From an uncultured Methanobrevibacter sp. (GTDB lineage: Archaea; Methanobacteriota; Methanobacteria; Methanobacteriales; Methanobacteriaceae): 64,000 bases of DNA. The notes beneath the pieces were generated by a model that did not search any database, was not told where the DNA came from, and was given only the letters and a program-made list of their open reading frames with translations. Where the stretch lies: positions 1-64,000 of the forward strand of contig OMVY01000007.1 of NCBI GenBank assembly GCA_900314635.1. Direction: 5' to 3'. Positions 26,880 through 36,713 of the stretch are shown here, one piece after another. The translations under genes were made by a program, and so were the position numbers. Within the stretch, counting starts at the first letter, position 1; each line of letters opens with the position of its first letter.

Positions 26880-28823
26880 TTATTGCAATCTTACCGCATC
26901 AAGAATCAAAGGAGTTTTAGTTTCTATTTTATAGCTTCTATGAATGCTTGAAGCAAGGTCTACTGTTTTATAAGGGTCTCCGTGACAGGTGATGATCTTA
27001 TCAGGTCTTGGATGAAGTCTTTTTGCGAATTCCATCAGCTGTCTTCTGTTTGAGTGTCCACTGAATCCTTCAATGGTTTTGATTTCCATGTTTACCTTGT
27101 AGACTTTGGTTTTTCCATCTCTGTCTTCAAGAGGGAATTCCTTGTGGCCTCTTTGGATTCTTCTACCGAGAGATCCTTCGGATTGGTAACCTACGAAAAC
27201 CATTGTGTTTCTAGGATCTTCGCAGAGCCATTTGAAGTATTCTACAGAATTTCCTCCAGTAAGCATACCTGAAGTTGAGAGGATTACACATGGTTCTCCT
27301 TCCACGATTTGTTCTCTTTCAGCATTATTTTGAACTTTATTGAATGATTCTGCAATAAATGGATTTCTGCCCTGGTGGAATATCTGGTCTCTTAAATCCT
27401 TGCTTAAGAACTCAGGTCTTGCGGTGTGCACTGCTGTAGCTTCCCAGATCATACCATCCAAGTGTATTGGCACTTCGTCAAGCATTCCATGGCGCATGTA
27501 TTCTTCAAGCACAATCATCAGTTCCTGTGCCCTTCCTACAGCAAATACTGGAACAATTACTTTTCCGCCACGCTTTATTGTCTTGTAAATGGTTTTCATC
27601 AATTCCTTCTCTGCATTGTTTCTGGATGGGGTGATGTCTTCATGACCACCATAGGTACTTTCCATGACACAGCTTTCCACTCTAGGGAATCTTGTTGTTG
27701 CAGGTTCGAGAAGCCTGCTTCTTTCGTATTTGAAGTCTCCTGTGTAGAGCATGTTGTGTGAGCCGTCTCCGATGTGCAAATGGCACATTGCAGATCCAAG
27801 AATATGTCCTGCATTGTGGAGGGTCAATTTTATGTCTGTGGAAATGTCGGTTACTTCTCCGTAATCGAGGGTGATTGTATGCTTGATCATTTCCTTTACA
27901 TCAACGCTGTTGAAATCGAGCTTCTTGTTTTCCCTGTGTGCGATATCGATGTAATCCATCTGCAGAAGAACACTTAAGTCACGTGTTGCAGTTGTACAGT
28001 AAACAGGTCCTTCGTATCCATAATGGTAGAGATAAGGAATGAATCCACAGTGGTCCAAGTGAGCGTGAGATAATACAACAGCATCCAGGTCTTCTATTCT
28101 GAATTCAGGAGCATTCAAGACAGGGTATGATGATTTGTCATCTCTTCCTGCAACATTTACTCCGCAGTCAAGAAGCACTCTGCTGTTTGGAGTTTGAAGC
28201 AGCATGCATGAGCGTCCAACTTCTTTAAATCCGCCCATTGCAGTAAGTCTCACCCAGTCGTTTTCATGTTTTCGGCCGTGAATTCTTGCTCCCAGTTTGT
28301 GAAGGAATTTTTTTCTGTCCTTGCTGTTGTTCAAGGTTGTATTTCTTATTCTTCCAATAATTTCGGATGGTATTGGAGGGGTTCTCAATATTTTAGGAGC
28401 CCAACCGGTATTTCTAACAATTTCTCTTGATGTTACACCGAATTTACCGATTACAAGACCCGGCTTGACAGCTTCTATGACAACTTCATTTGTCACTTTA
28501 TCGAATTGGATGTTTGTAATTTGCGCATCTTCCGGAACTATCTCTTCAATTTTTGCAATGGTTTCCTCCTTGTCAAGCAGAACTGACTTGTCTGATCTAA
28601 TAATGATTCTTTTTCTCAAGTCTTTGGCAAGGGTTCTGATTAAATCACCATTGTCCGCGATAATATCTGGGTTTTTAGTATAAATAACTACTTCCGGACC
28701 TTCAAATTCGATATTAGCTAATTTTACTTCTTCTGGTAATTTTTTAATGATTCTTGTCTTAATCTCTTCAAGAAGAATTTCTTCTTCCAATTTAATCTCG
28801 TTGTTTTTAGTGTTTGAAGCCAT
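26880..28823 (-). CDS. fttA: KH/beta-CASP ribonuclease, transcription termination factor FttA (aCPSF1)
   Basis: 647 residues. Two KH-type RNA-binding domains occupy the N-terminal 150 residues ([18 protein letters not shown]). The metallo-beta-lactamase core follows with [15 protein letters not shown] as the HxHxDH zinc motif (about residue 250) and [11 protein letters not shown], then the beta-CASP domain with [33 protein letters not shown] and [11 protein letters not shown] near the end. Archaeal aCPSF1/FttA cuts RNA and ends transcription genome-wide in a manner related to CPSF73. Length matches the family. Start aagtgattatATG. The 470 bp upstream (28824-29293) hold no gene and presumably its promoter. 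Confidence 0.96.
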   Translation of the reverse strand: MASNTKNNEIKLEEEILLEEIKTRIIKKLPEEVKLANIEFEGPEVVIYTKNPDIIADNGDLIRTLAKDLRKRIIIRSDKSVLLDKEETIAKIEEIVPEDAQITNIQFDKVTNEVVIEAVKPGLVIGKFGVTSREIVRNTGWAPKILRTPPIPSEIIGRIRNTTLNNSKDRKKFLHKLGARIHGRKHENDWVRLTAMGGFKEVGRSCMLLQTPNSRVLLDCGVNVAGRDDKSSYPVLNAPEFRIEDLDAVVLSHAHLDHCGFIPYLYHYGYEGPVYCTTATRDLSVLLQMDYIDIAHRENKKLDFNSVDVKEMIKHTITLDYGEVTDISTDIKLTLHNAGHILGSAMCHLHIGDGSHNMLYTGDFKYERSRLLEPATTRFPRVESCVMESTYGGHEDITPSRNNAEKELMKTIYKTIKRGGKVIVPVFAVGRAQELMIVLEEYMRHGMLDEVPIHLDGMIWEATAVHTARPEFLSKDLRDQIFHQGRNPFIAESFNKVQNNAEREQIVEGEPCVILSTSGMLTGGNSVEYFKWLCEDPRNTMVFVGYQSEGSLGRRIQRGHKEFPLEDRDGKTKVYKVNMEIKTIEGFSGHSNRRQLMEFAKRLHPRPDKIITCHGDPYKTVDLASSIHRSYKIETKTPLILDAVRLQ

Positions 28824-29293
28824 ATAATCACTTCGAAAATAAGTTATATAAAAGTAGTATATCGATATAAATGATATTCTTGTTTTAAATAAAAAATTTC
28901 TATATTAAATACTCGTTATAAGATATTCTTTTAATAAATTCTTAATTAAATACTCGTTTAAATGATCTTATCGTTGATAAAATTTAATTTAATCTATCTA
29001 TGATAGTTTTTAAGAATATATAAGTAAATATGGGCTGATTTTTAAATAAGCCATATCTTATTTTAATAATTTAATTTGTTTTTGAAAATCAATTGAATTT
29101 CTTTTGCAAAATAAATATTATTGAAAAATTAAAAATATATAAAACCGCTTTTTCAAGCAATTTTATATGAAAAGAATGGCTATTGTGTCATAAAAAAGAT
29201 GTTTACTTATTTATTGCATATACTATTTATATTGTAATATGAAAAATTAGTTGTAATAAAAAAATAAAAATAAATTAAAATTTGTTTTATTTT

Positions 29294-29920
29294 TTAGCCA
29301 TTGATTTTCTCCACAATAGCATCAACTTCTTCTTTGTCTAACATTTTATAACCATCTTTAGTAACTTGTGCTACTAAAAATCCGTTTCCGGAATAGGTAT
29401 CTCTTTCTTGTGCAGCTTTAATTGCTCTAACAGCTACTTCCAAACCTTCTTCCACATCTAAACCTTCGTGGTATCTGTCTTCAAGCACACCGTATGCTAC
29501 GATGGAACCTGAACCGGTTGAGATGTAAGTGTCCTTGATCATGCCGCCGGCTGCATCTAATGAGTAAACTGATGCTCCGGTATCATCCACTCCTCCGATG
29601 AGTGTCTGGATGTATGCAGGGTTTGAGCGTAATATGTTAGCACTTACAGCAGCAGCAGCTTCGATGCTGATGTTTCTTCCATTTCTTAATCTGTATAATG
29701 ATACTTCAGCGCTGATTACTTTCATAATTGCTTGAGCATCTCCAACAGATCCAGCAATGGTAGCTGCAATGTGATTATCAATTTTGAATATTTTTTCGGC
29801 TACTTTGTGTGCAACCAGGTTTCCCATGGTAGCTCTTCTTTCACTTGCAAAAACTACGCCGTCCTCACAGGTAATTCCAACAGTTGTGGTACCTTTAAGG
29901 ATTTTTTCTTCATTACTCAT
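29294..29920 (-). CDS. psmB: Proteasome beta subunit
   Basis: Catalytic subunit of the archaeal 20S proteasome. The short propeptide MSNEEKILKG is cut before Thr11, the N-terminal nucleophile in GTTTVGITCEDGVVFASERRA. The conserved Lys (in HKVAEKIFKI) and the STGSGSIVAYGVLE segment are present. The length of 208 matches archaeal subunits. Start acgaggtgtattaatATG. The alpha subunit is not in the window. Confidence 0.97.
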   Translation of the reverse strand: MSNEEKILKGTTTVGITCEDGVVFASERRATMGNLVAHKVAEKIFKIDNHIAATIAGSVGDAQAIMKVISAEVSLYRLRNGRNISIEAAAAVSANILRSNPAYIQTLIGGVDDTGASVYSLDAAGGMIKDTYISTGSGSIVAYGVLEDRYHEGLDVEEGLEVAVRAIKAAQERDTYSGNGFLVAQVTKDGYKMLDKEEVDAIVEKING

Positions 29921-30665
29921 ATTAATACACCTCGTATCGTATTATAAATTAATTATTAGAATAATAATTATAAATAAACTTTAATAATTAATAATCGAGT
30001 TAAATTCATTAAATCGCTTCTTTTTCTTAAAATAATAGTCTAAAAAAATTAAAATTTTAAAAATCAAGCAATCCTAAATGAATAAATTAATAATTAAAAT
30101 TAGTAATTAGCTGGAAATTTTTCATTATATTTAAAAATAATCTAATTATGATAATTTTTTACAATTTCCTAACTAATTTTATTATGTATTGTCTAATATA
30201 TAATGGTTTCGATGTAACTAATTAATTAATTTAATAGTTCATATCAACCAAAATTATTTTATTCATTTAAAACATTTTTTACTCATTATTTTTTCATTTA
30301 TTTTGGATATTTATAATTTATTATTGTTTGTTTCTAATTCGTCAATCTTTATGCTTGTTATTTAGCAATACAATTAATAAAAATAGTTTTTAGTTATTTT
30401 TATTTAGCTATTGATTTTAATAACTTTAATTTATTTTAATCTTTTCAATTTTATTATTAATCTTTTACTATATAAAACTTTTCACTTTTTTCTAAATTTT
30501 TGTTATTAAAAATTCAAGCTATTTTAAATCATTGATTGTCAAAGCTTAACTGCAGGATTCATTTAGGGGAATTGTAATTTTTTGCACTATTGGACCTGGG
30601 TTTTTCTATGATAAATTTTTTATTTTATGAAAATAAACTATAATTAGATTCGATGGTGTTTTGTT
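29921..30665. other. Gene-free region upstream of psmB and taw2
   Basis: About 750 bp of A+T-rich spacer between divergent genes. A few slightly G+C-richer words (ctgcaggattcatttagggg near 30551) stand out, but no tRNA or other RNA fold could be recognised and no reading frame is credible. Confidence 0.4.
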
Positions 30666-30766
30666 AAATTGGAGATATTCTCCTTGTTGAATTTTAGATG
30701 GTGATTTTTTTCTTTTAAAATGGGAGAAATTGGAGATATTCTCCTTGTTGAATTTTAGATGGTGAT
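30666..30766. repeat. 40-bp direct repeat at the 5' end of taw2
   Basis: AAATTGGAGATATTCTCCTT followed by GTTGAATTTTAGATGGTGAT occurs at 30666-30705 and 30727-30766, a 61-bp step. Each copy also holds the small palindrome GGAGATATTCTCC. The second copy overlaps the region that should encode the first residues of Taw2. Confidence 0.9.
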
Positions 30767-31504
30767 ATCCTTGTTGTTGACAATAAGTTCAGTAAGATTT
30801 CAGCGGATTCTCTTAGAAGTTTGGCTTTAAAGCACAAAGTCAAGTCAATCGTAAAAATCAATCATATTGGCGGCGAAATGAGAGAGCCATCCCTGGAAAT
30901 TATCTACGGAGATGGAACAGAGACTGTCCACAAGGAAAACGGATGCTTGTTCAATTTGGACCTCTCCAAAGTCATGTGGGCTAAAGGCAATAACAATGAA
31001 CGTCTGCGCATAGCCAAGCTTGTTGAAGATGGCGAAGTTGTGGTGGATATGTTTGCAGGCATTGGCTATTTTTCCATTCCAATAGGGGTTCACAGCAATG
31101 CAGAAAAGATTTATTCCATTGAAATCAATCCAAACTCCCATCATTTTCTATGCAGGAATGTCGAGCTTAATAAAATCAATAAAAAAGCAGGTTATGACAG
31201 ATTGGTTCCAATTCTAGGGGATTGCAGGATTGAAGCACCTAAGTACTCTGCCGACAGGGTCCTGATGGGCTATGTTAAAACAACTCATCACTATTTGAAT
31301 CCAGCTATTGAAGCGGTTAAAGAAGGCGGAATCATTCATTATCATGAGACCGTTCCTGAAAAGCTGATTGAGACCCGCCCATTTGAGCGTGTAAAAAAGG
31401 CAGCGGATGAGTATGGCAGGGACATTGAAGTATTAAACATCCAGAATATTAAGAAATATTCTCCAGGTGTAGACCATGTCGTTTTGGATGTTAAAGTTTA
31501 TTAA
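30752..31504 (+). CDS. taw2: Taw2/Trm5-like SAM-dependent tRNA enzyme with disrupted 5' end
   Basis: Member of the class I SAM enzymes of wyosine synthesis. In archaea Taw2 moves the aminocarboxypropyl group of SAM onto imG-14 of tRNA(Phe). Visible motifs: NHIGGEMREPSLEIIYGDG, ETVHKENGCLFNLDLSKVMW, VVDMFAGIGYFSIPI (SAM site), IYSIEINPNSHHFLCRN, RVLMGYVKTTHHYL and IIHYHETVPE. The first in-frame usual start is TTG at 30821, but homologous sequence (GDILVVDNKFSKISADSL) is encoded in frame back to 30752, just after a TGA. A second GDILLVE coding phrase beginning ATG GGA GAA ATT lies in another frame at 30720-30758 and ends at TAG. The 40-bp duplication seems to have scrambled the start, so translation may begin at a non-standard codon or the gene may be impaired. 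Confidence 0.75.
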   Translation: MLDGDILVVDNKFSKISADSLRSLALKHKVKSIVKINHIGGEMREPSLEIIYGDGTETVHKENGCLFNLDLSKVMWAKGNNNERLRIAKLVEDGEVVVDMFAGIGYFSIPIGVHSNAEKIYSIEINPNSHHFLCRNVELNKINKKAGYDRLVPILGDCRIEAPKYSADRVLMGYVKTTHHYLNPAIEAVKEGGIIHYHETVPEKLIETRPFERVKKAADEYGRDIEVLNIQNIKKYSPGVDHVVLDVKVY

Positions 31505-31516
31505 AATTAGATATTG

Positions 31517-31646
31517 TATTTTATTCTATTTCTTTTTGGGGATAGTGTTTATTTTATTCTATTCCTTTTTGAAGTATTGTTTATTCTTTTATTCTTTTCC
31601 TTTTTAGGGTAGTGTTTATTATTTTATTCTATTTCTTCTTGAAGCT
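31517..31646. repeat. Four-copy 32-36 bp tandem repeat overlapping the cofG stop
   Basis: Units of the form atttta-ttctattcctttttg(a/g)(a/g)(g/t)agtgttt lie at about 31517-31550, 31551-31582, 31583-31617 and 31618-31646. The last unit covers the final codons and stop of cofG (minus strand), so the terminal coding sequence appears to have been copied outward. It separates the convergent taw2 and cofG genes. Confidence 0.65.
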
Positions 31647-32745
31647 TTCTAGTTTTTTCCAGCAATTTAGGATTTTCCAGATACTCTGAATTTATATATT
31701 TCTTATAAATGCATAATCTCTCTTTTAATTCAAATCCTGCATCATTGGTTAATTTTTCAAGAGTGTCTAGTTCGGGCCATGGGGAGCTTGGGTTAACATA
31801 GTCCTCACTTAATGGAGAAACTCCTCCCCAGTCGTCAGTGCCGCAAAGCAGGAATACCTGACTGGTTTCATAATTTAAGTTAGGTGGGACCTGGATGGAC
31901 ACGTCATCAAAGAGCAATTGTGCTGTAGAAACTGTTCTAATCATATCCAGAAGGCTAGGCTCTTCATAATTTTCCATTTCAATTCCAGGACTTACTGTAA
32001 AGTTTTGAATGATTATCTCTTGGATATGGCCGTATTTGTCTTGAATTTCTTTTAGCTTTATCAGGGAATCAGCTATTTCCTCTTTTGTCTCCCCGATTCC
32101 AATCAATAATCCTGTTGTGTATGGAATTTTTAGTTTTCCAGCATTTTCAATGGTTTGGATTCTAATTTTAGGATCTTTTCCAGGACTTTTTTTATGGGCA
32201 ATAGTGGTCATGAGACGCTCTGATGAACTTTCAAGCATCATTCCCATAGAGGAATTCACTTTTTTAAGCTTTTTCATGGATTCATAACTGAAATTTCCAG
32301 CATTTGTGTGGGGCAGGAGAGAGGTTTCCTCAAGAGTAGCCTTGCAGATGTCGTAAATGTAATCGGTCATGTTTGAAAAGCCAAGTTCCTTTAATTTCAA
32401 TTGAACTGCTTCCTCTTCATCCGCATCTTCTCCCATGGTGAATAATGCTTCCTTGCATCCATATTTTTCAGCTTCCTTCAAAGTAGCCATTACTTCATCC
32501 TTATCTTTCAATATGATGGCATTTGGATCATCAGGACTCTTTTTAAATGCACAATAGCCGCAATCGTTTTTGCAAATCTCAGTTAAAGGAATAAAAACAT
32601 TTTTAGAATAAGTTACATGATTTGTTTCTCTCTTGGCATTAGCTGCCTTCATAAGGTTTATCAAATCTTCTCCCTGGGCATTTAATAAGCCTAAAATCTT
32701 TTCCTTGTCCAGATTTTTCAAATCAATTGCATTGTTTTGTGGCAT
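31624..32745 (-). CDS. cofG: 7,8-didemethyl-8-hydroxy-5-deazariboflavin synthase subunit CofG
   Basis: Radical SAM enzyme that, with CofH, builds the deazaflavin chromophore Fo of coenzyme F420, the hydride carrier of methanogenesis. The 373-residue product has the cluster motif CKNDCGYC (C-x3-C-x2-C, about residues 58-65), ALFTMGEDADEEE, LLPHTNAGNFSYESM, MGMMLESSSERLM, TGLLIGIGETKEE and LLCGTDDWGGVSPLSEDYVNP, all CofG marks. Start aaaggattgaaaacATG. cofH is not in this window. Confidence 0.96.
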   Translation of the reverse strand: MPQNNAIDLKNLDKEKILGLLNAQGEDLINLMKAANAKRETNHVTYSKNVFIPLTEICKNDCGYCAFKKSPDDPNAIILKDKDEVMATLKEAEKYGCKEALFTMGEDADEEEAVQLKLKELGFSNMTDYIYDICKATLEETSLLPHTNAGNFSYESMKKLKKVNSSMGMMLESSSERLMTTIAHKKSPGKDPKIRIQTIENAGKLKIPYTTGLLIGIGETKEEIADSLIKLKEIQDKYGHIQEIIIQNFTVSPGIEMENYEEPSLLDMIRTVSTAQLLFDDVSIQVPPNLNYETSQVFLLCGTDDWGGVSPLSEDYVNPSSPWPELDTLEKLTNDAGFELKERLCIYKKYINSEYLENPKLLEKTRKLQEEIE

Positions 32746-32842
32746 GTTTTCAATCCTTTTTTTTGATTATTTTTTTATTATCTGTTGTATCTTGGATTAA
32801 TATTCCTTTGAGATTATCATTGATCTACTTAATTTTTTGGAA

Positions 32843-33286
32843 TTAAACATCTAAATCGGTTACAGTAACTTCAACATAAAGAGGTCCAAAACCGGATCTG
32901 TCTTTCCAAATAGCAACAAAAGCACCAGCATGCTCCATCATGAATAATTTATATTCCACATGGAGTCCCATTTGTTCAAGCTGTTTGGCCATCACTTCAA
33001 ATCCTCCGCTGTCTGGAGCATTGTCGACATCCATATTTTCTCTGATATGTTTGTCTACGCTCTCCATGAATTCCTGTGCGGATTCGGATTTGACATCTAT
33101 AACTTTTGCTCCAAGGATGGATTCAAGCTCTGCTAATTTAGGTTCCATTTCATCAATTTCTATAGGGTCTGAGCATATGCCTCTTACTGTAAGCATTTTT
33201 TCTGTATGGTATGATGGTCTGGATCCTTTAAATGCATTAAAATGTCCTATTACTTGTCCTGTAATTTTTTGTAAAAAATGTGCCAT
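32843..33286 (-). CDS. Conserved archaeal protein, function unknown
   Basis: 147 residues if started at 33286, where gagtgattatATG gives a good site; the ATG 12 nt upstream lies inside that site. Soluble alpha/beta protein with MLTVRGICSDPIEIDEMEP and GPLYVEVTVTDLDV at the end. Methanobacterial proteins of this type are annotated as a domain of unknown function (possibly DUF2120, which I cannot verify here). It follows the cofG gene upstream by about 100 bp on the same strand and may be co-transcribed with it. Confidence 0.7.
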   Translation of the reverse strand: MAHFLQKITGQVIGHFNAFKGSRPSYHTEKMLTVRGICSDPIEIDEMEPKLAELESILGAKVIDVKSESAQEFMESVDKHIRENMDVDNAPDSGGFEVMAKQLEQMGLHVEYKLFMMEHAGAFVAIWKDRSGFGPLYVEVTVTDLDV

Positions 33287-33518
33287 ATAATCACTCATTT
33301 AAAATTATTTTTAAGATTTAAGTTTTTATAAACATAAGTAATTTATTTTTTATTTATATTAATACTATCTAATTTTTCTAATTTTAGTTTTTTGAATTTT
33401 TTTTTAATAGCTTTTTTTAAATTTTTTTTATCTTTTTATATTTTTTAAAAGCTTTTTTATATTTTTTAAAGAATTTTTCTAATTTTTTCTTTAAAATTTC
33501 AAATATTTAGCAATGCTT

Positions 33519-33860
33519 TCAAGATTCAAAAATAGGGGAACACTTATTATTGAACCCTATGGTAAAGCCGGGCTTGTCTTTAGAGGGTCGTCTTAAATAG
33601 ACAAATGTCAGTTCATAATCCGGCATCAACCAGACAACGCTTGTATCTGATTCAAAGCAGTAACAGTCAAATTCCTTTTCCTCGCCCCATTCTGGGTTGT
33701 AAAAGTCTTTCACATACTGCCCTATTAGGAACTTTTCCTTTATTTTTTCATAAAAGTAATCGTTATTTAGAACTTTATAGTTTAAAATATTCTCAGATAA
33801 CTCCAATTTTAAACTAAAACTCTCTAATAACTCCTTGATTGTTATTTTATTAATTTTCAT
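33519..33860 (-). CDS. Hypothetical protein
   Basis: 113 residues when started at the ATG at 33860, which follows gagggaaaaa. It has a basic N-terminus (MKINKITIKELLESF), an aromatic middle (DFYNPEWGEEKEFDCYC) and no membrane segment. Codon use and the clear ribosome-binding site support a real gene, but no family is recognised. It stands alone between A+T-rich gaps. Confidence 0.55.
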   Translation of the reverse strand: MKINKITIKELLESFSLKLELSENILNYKVLNNDYFYEKIKEKFLIGQYVKDFYNPEWGEEKEFDCYCFESDTSVVWLMPDYELTFVYLRRPSKDKPGFTIGFNNKCSPIFES

Positions 33861-34030
33861 TTTTTCCCTCATTTGAAAAGCAGCTATAAATTTTATATAG
33901 TTATATTGTTGTTTATTTTATTTAAATTGTCTAATATGATAAATAAAGGATTTTTCTAAATCAAATTTAGTATTTTGCATGTGTTTTAAAGTACTAAATT
34001 AGCTTTTTAATAATTAAAATAAGTATTTTG

Positions 34031-34165
34031 CTTAAAATTAGCTGGGATCGTGATTAAATGGTTTGACTTAAAATTAGCTGGTGCTGTGTTAATTATGTTT
34101 TTTGCTTAAAATTAGTGGATGTCGTGATTAAATGATTTTTTACTTAAAATTAGTTTAAATAAGCA
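34031..34165. repeat. Degenerate tandem repeat, period 36-38 bp, four copies
   Basis: CTTAAAATTAG recurs at 34031, 34067, 34105 and 34143, each but the last followed by (c)tgg.tgctgtg.ttaa-like sequence. The regular 36-38 bp step is striking, but no part between copies is unique enough to be a spacer, so it is a plain tandem repeat and not a CRISPR array. It lies in the 33861-34328 gap downstream of mptA, which has no gene. Confidence 0.65.
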
Positions 34166-34328
34166 TTAGCAATAATCTGATAAAAAAATAGTTGAAAAAC
34201 AAATATGCTTAGATATTTGTTTTTATTATAATCCTATGGATTATTTAGTTTTAAATATATTAGAAAGAGTTTTAAACTCTTTAGTTTCCTAAAGCATTGA
34301 GCTTTTCTTTTTATAAATAAATTTTGAT

Positions 34329-35270
34329 TTATTTAAGATTAAGTTCTTCTTTTAATGCACCAAGTGTAGAAACTTTCTCGGCAAATGCATTATGCCTGTG
34401 AATACTTTCCTGGTTTTCTTGACGGGTTGTGATTTTAGTATCATCAGGTAAATAAGAAAATTCCTTGATGATTTTCTCGTTCATTGCTCTAACACAATCT
34501 TCAACAAAAACAGGGTTTTCATGAGCATTCATAACAACCGCATTTTCATCAGGGCGTTTTAAAAGTTCGCAGACCGGAGAGCTCATTGAGGATTCTATGA
34601 TTTCAATGATTTTTTCACCGTCAACTGTCTGGTTTTCTGGAACTTCGATTAAAACGGTTCCTATTCCTCTTTGGTTGTGAGATGCGAAAGTAACGTTTTC
34701 CAGTACTTTCTCGCAAGTTTCTTCATCTAAGAATTCAAGCAGGTTGTTCTTGTTAACTTCTCTTACGGATTCCTGTGCACATGGACATACAGTCATTCCA
34801 ATGACTTCAGCTCCAATGCTTTTTCTAATGGAGATGTTTCCATCATCGTCACATTTTCCTACAGCATTTGCTATAAGTATTCCCATTTCCTGGGAAGGTT
34901 TTCTTGTGACAGGGGATTCTCTCATAAACATGTATTCGCTTCTCATGTTTACTTCAACACGTTTTGCGTATTCATGTTTTTCAAGCATCTTTCTAACGAT
35001 GTCTGCACAGATTTCTTCTACTCCGATTGAGGAGTTAGTAGCTACTTCGTCTACTACTTCGCTAATAGCTTCTGGAGTTCTAGACATGTGTGTGCCTTTC
35101 TGATCGCTTGGTAAATCTACAAAAGCATCAAAAGTAGGCACCAATATTATTGGTCTTTTTTCTTTTCTTTTAAGACTTAAAAGTTTTTTCACTCCGGTTA
35201 CTCCAACTCTACTTAAATAGATAGGTATGTCTGGTGTACCGTCTTGTGTGTCAGGGAGACAAACTACCAT
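34329..35270 (-). CDS. mptA: GTP cyclohydrolase MptA (type IV)
   Basis: First step of methanopterin synthesis: GTP to 7,8-dihydroneopterin 2',3'-cyclic phosphate, Fe(II)-dependent in methanogens. The 313-residue FolE2/MptA-family protein shows LPDTQDGTPDIPIYLSRVGVTGV at the start in broken form, DLPSDQKGTHMSR (metal/substrate region), SEYMFMRESPVTRKPSQEMG, GMTVCPCAQESVRE with the metal-binding Cys, and SHNQRGIGTVLIEVP. Start agaaggtttaataaATG. Confidence 0.95.
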   Translation of the reverse strand: MVVCLPDTQDGTPDIPIYLSRVGVTGVKKLLSLKRKEKRPIILVPTFDAFVDLPSDQKGTHMSRTPEAISEVVDEVATNSSIGVEEICADIVRKMLEKHEYAKRVEVNMRSEYMFMRESPVTRKPSQEMGILIANAVGKCDDDGNISIRKSIGAEVIGMTVCPCAQESVREVNKNNLLEFLDEETCEKVLENVTFASHNQRGIGTVLIEVPENQTVDGEKIIEIIESSMSSPVCELLKRPDENAVVMNAHENPVFVEDCVRAMNEKIIKEFSYLPDDTKITTRQENQESIHRHNAFAEKVSTLGALKEELNLK

Positions 35271-35728
35271 TTATTAAACCTTCTTTTTTCTTTAATAACA
35301 ATATGCATTGAATAATTCATGCATAAACAAAATATACAAAATATGAAATCTCTTAAAAAAAGATTTTATAAAAAATCATATTACGTCAATATTTATGTTT
35401 TGTTGTTTTATTTATACTTTTTCTTTATTTTATCTATTTTTTTCCATTTTTAATGTCCTTTTGTTTATTTTTTTAAACATCTCTGCTTTATTTTCGAGAA
35501 TGGTTTTAAAAAAATCAGTTTTAGTCCAAAAAATTATTGGATTTTTAGTAGATTCGGCTTTAATAATCTATGAATCTCTTAAAAATAGCATTCAGTTATT
35601 TAATAGATTATTTTATTCGAAAATAGGTATAAAATTAATTGATTTCATTTTATACTAATTTTGGGGGTTAAAATTAAGTATAAAACTCAATCAAGTATTT
35701 TAAAAATAAATTAGATATTTAAATCCAT
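35271..35728. other. Gene-free region between mptA and the Lrp-like regulator
   Basis: 458 bp of A+T-rich DNA. An open frame at 35395-35658 (87 codons, Phe/Leu/Ile-rich) exists but has no ribosome-binding site and looks like chance in this base composition. The mptA promoter must lie at its left end. Confidence 0.45.
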
Positions 35729-36208
35729 TTAGAGTATGTTTGCAGATCCCATATCTTCTTTAACTACGTTAAGTACAGTTTGTGTGTAGGTTCTCTCAAC
35801 ACAGTCTGTTTTAAGCAGTTCTTTCAAGAAGAGATCCAATTCATCGGTATCTTTGAATTTGGCAATTAAAAATGCATCGTACTCTCCGGTGACATCATAA
35901 ATGCCTACAACATTTTTATTATGGGAGATTTCCTCTTCCCATGATTCAAGGGATACTCCTTCGACATTTACTCCAATGATGCTTGTAAGAGTATAACCTA
36001 ATTTCTTATGATTTAGGATTGGTGCAAATTTTTCGATAACTCCTGATTTCAGCATTTTATCTATACGATTGTGTACAGTTCCAACTGAAATGCCTAAATC
36101 TCTGGAAATTTGTCTATAAGAAATTCTAACATCATCATTGATGATTTTTAGGATTTTTATATCAGTTTCGTCTAGTTTAACTATTTCTTCTTTTTTCTTA
36201 GCACACAT
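35729..36208 (-). CDS. Lrp/AsnC-family transcriptional regulator
   Basis: 159 residues. An N-terminal winged helix-turn-helix (LDETDIKILKIINDDVRISY..QISRDLGISVGTVHNRIDKM, about 10-58) is followed by the RAM/AsnC effector domain (SIIGVNVEGVSLESWEEEI; VVGIYDVTGEYDAFLIAKF). Lrp-like proteins in methanogens respond to amino acids or nitrogen state. No target can be assigned; the flanking mptA and trm1 groups are not obviously linked. Start aggcgatacaATG. Confidence 0.92.
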   Translation of the reverse strand: MCAKKKEEIVKLDETDIKILKIINDDVRISYRQISRDLGISVGTVHNRIDKMLKSGVIEKFAPILNHKKLGYTLTSIIGVNVEGVSLESWEEEISHNKNVVGIYDVTGEYDAFLIAKFKDTDELDLFLKELLKTDCVERTYTQTVLNVVKEDMGSANIL

Positions 36209-36713
36209 TGTATCGCCTATATTTTTGAAAAATTTATTTTAAACTTTTTATACATTGTTTAAAATTTTTTAATTTAACACTATTATAAATTAGTATTTTC
36301 ATTTTAATAAAGATTATCATTTAATTTTATTCAAAAATACCTAATTTTGTAAAATTGAACATATGTTATATTTTTTAACAATGTCATAATAATTTATGAT
36401 TTTTATTATTTATAAATTTTTATATAATCATCTACATTTTTGCACTTTAATTGAACATTTTTTTTACAAACAATTATTTTTTTTACAAACAGATGCTATT
36501 TTTGATAATAGTTTTAAGTAAAATTTTTAAACTGGTTAAATCAATTATTATTATCCATTTTTTAAATTTTGTTAATTTCCAAGTATTGATTGATTTTGAT
36601 ATTTTCTAAATATTGTTCATGTCTTGTAGTCTCTTGATTTTGGTTTTTTTAAATATTTCATATCTTGGGGTTTTGCTTGATGATATTTCACTTGCTTTTT
36701 TTAAGGTGTGTCC
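36209..36713. other. Gene-free region upstream of Lrp-like gene
   Basis: 505 bp, strongly A+T rich. A repeated phrase tttttttacaaacaa/gat occurs near 36459 and 36479. Promoters for the regulator and for the small ribbon-helix-helix gene are expected here. Confidence 0.4.

Noticed and set aside
29921-30665. Hidden tRNA or other stable RNA in the long spacers
   Set aside because: No cloverleaf, T-loop signature or G+C-rich island could be recognised by eye.
30821-31504. taw2 simply starting at TTG 30821
   Set aside because: Conserved family sequence is encoded in frame upstream of this codon.
34031-34165. Possible small CRISPR array
   Set aside because: Repeat cores are only 11 bp and the stretches between them are similar to each other, so no spacers.
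35395-35658. 87-codon open frame, Phe/Leu/Ile-rich
   Set aside because: No ribosome-binding site, composition that of A+T-rich spacer, no recognisable pattern.
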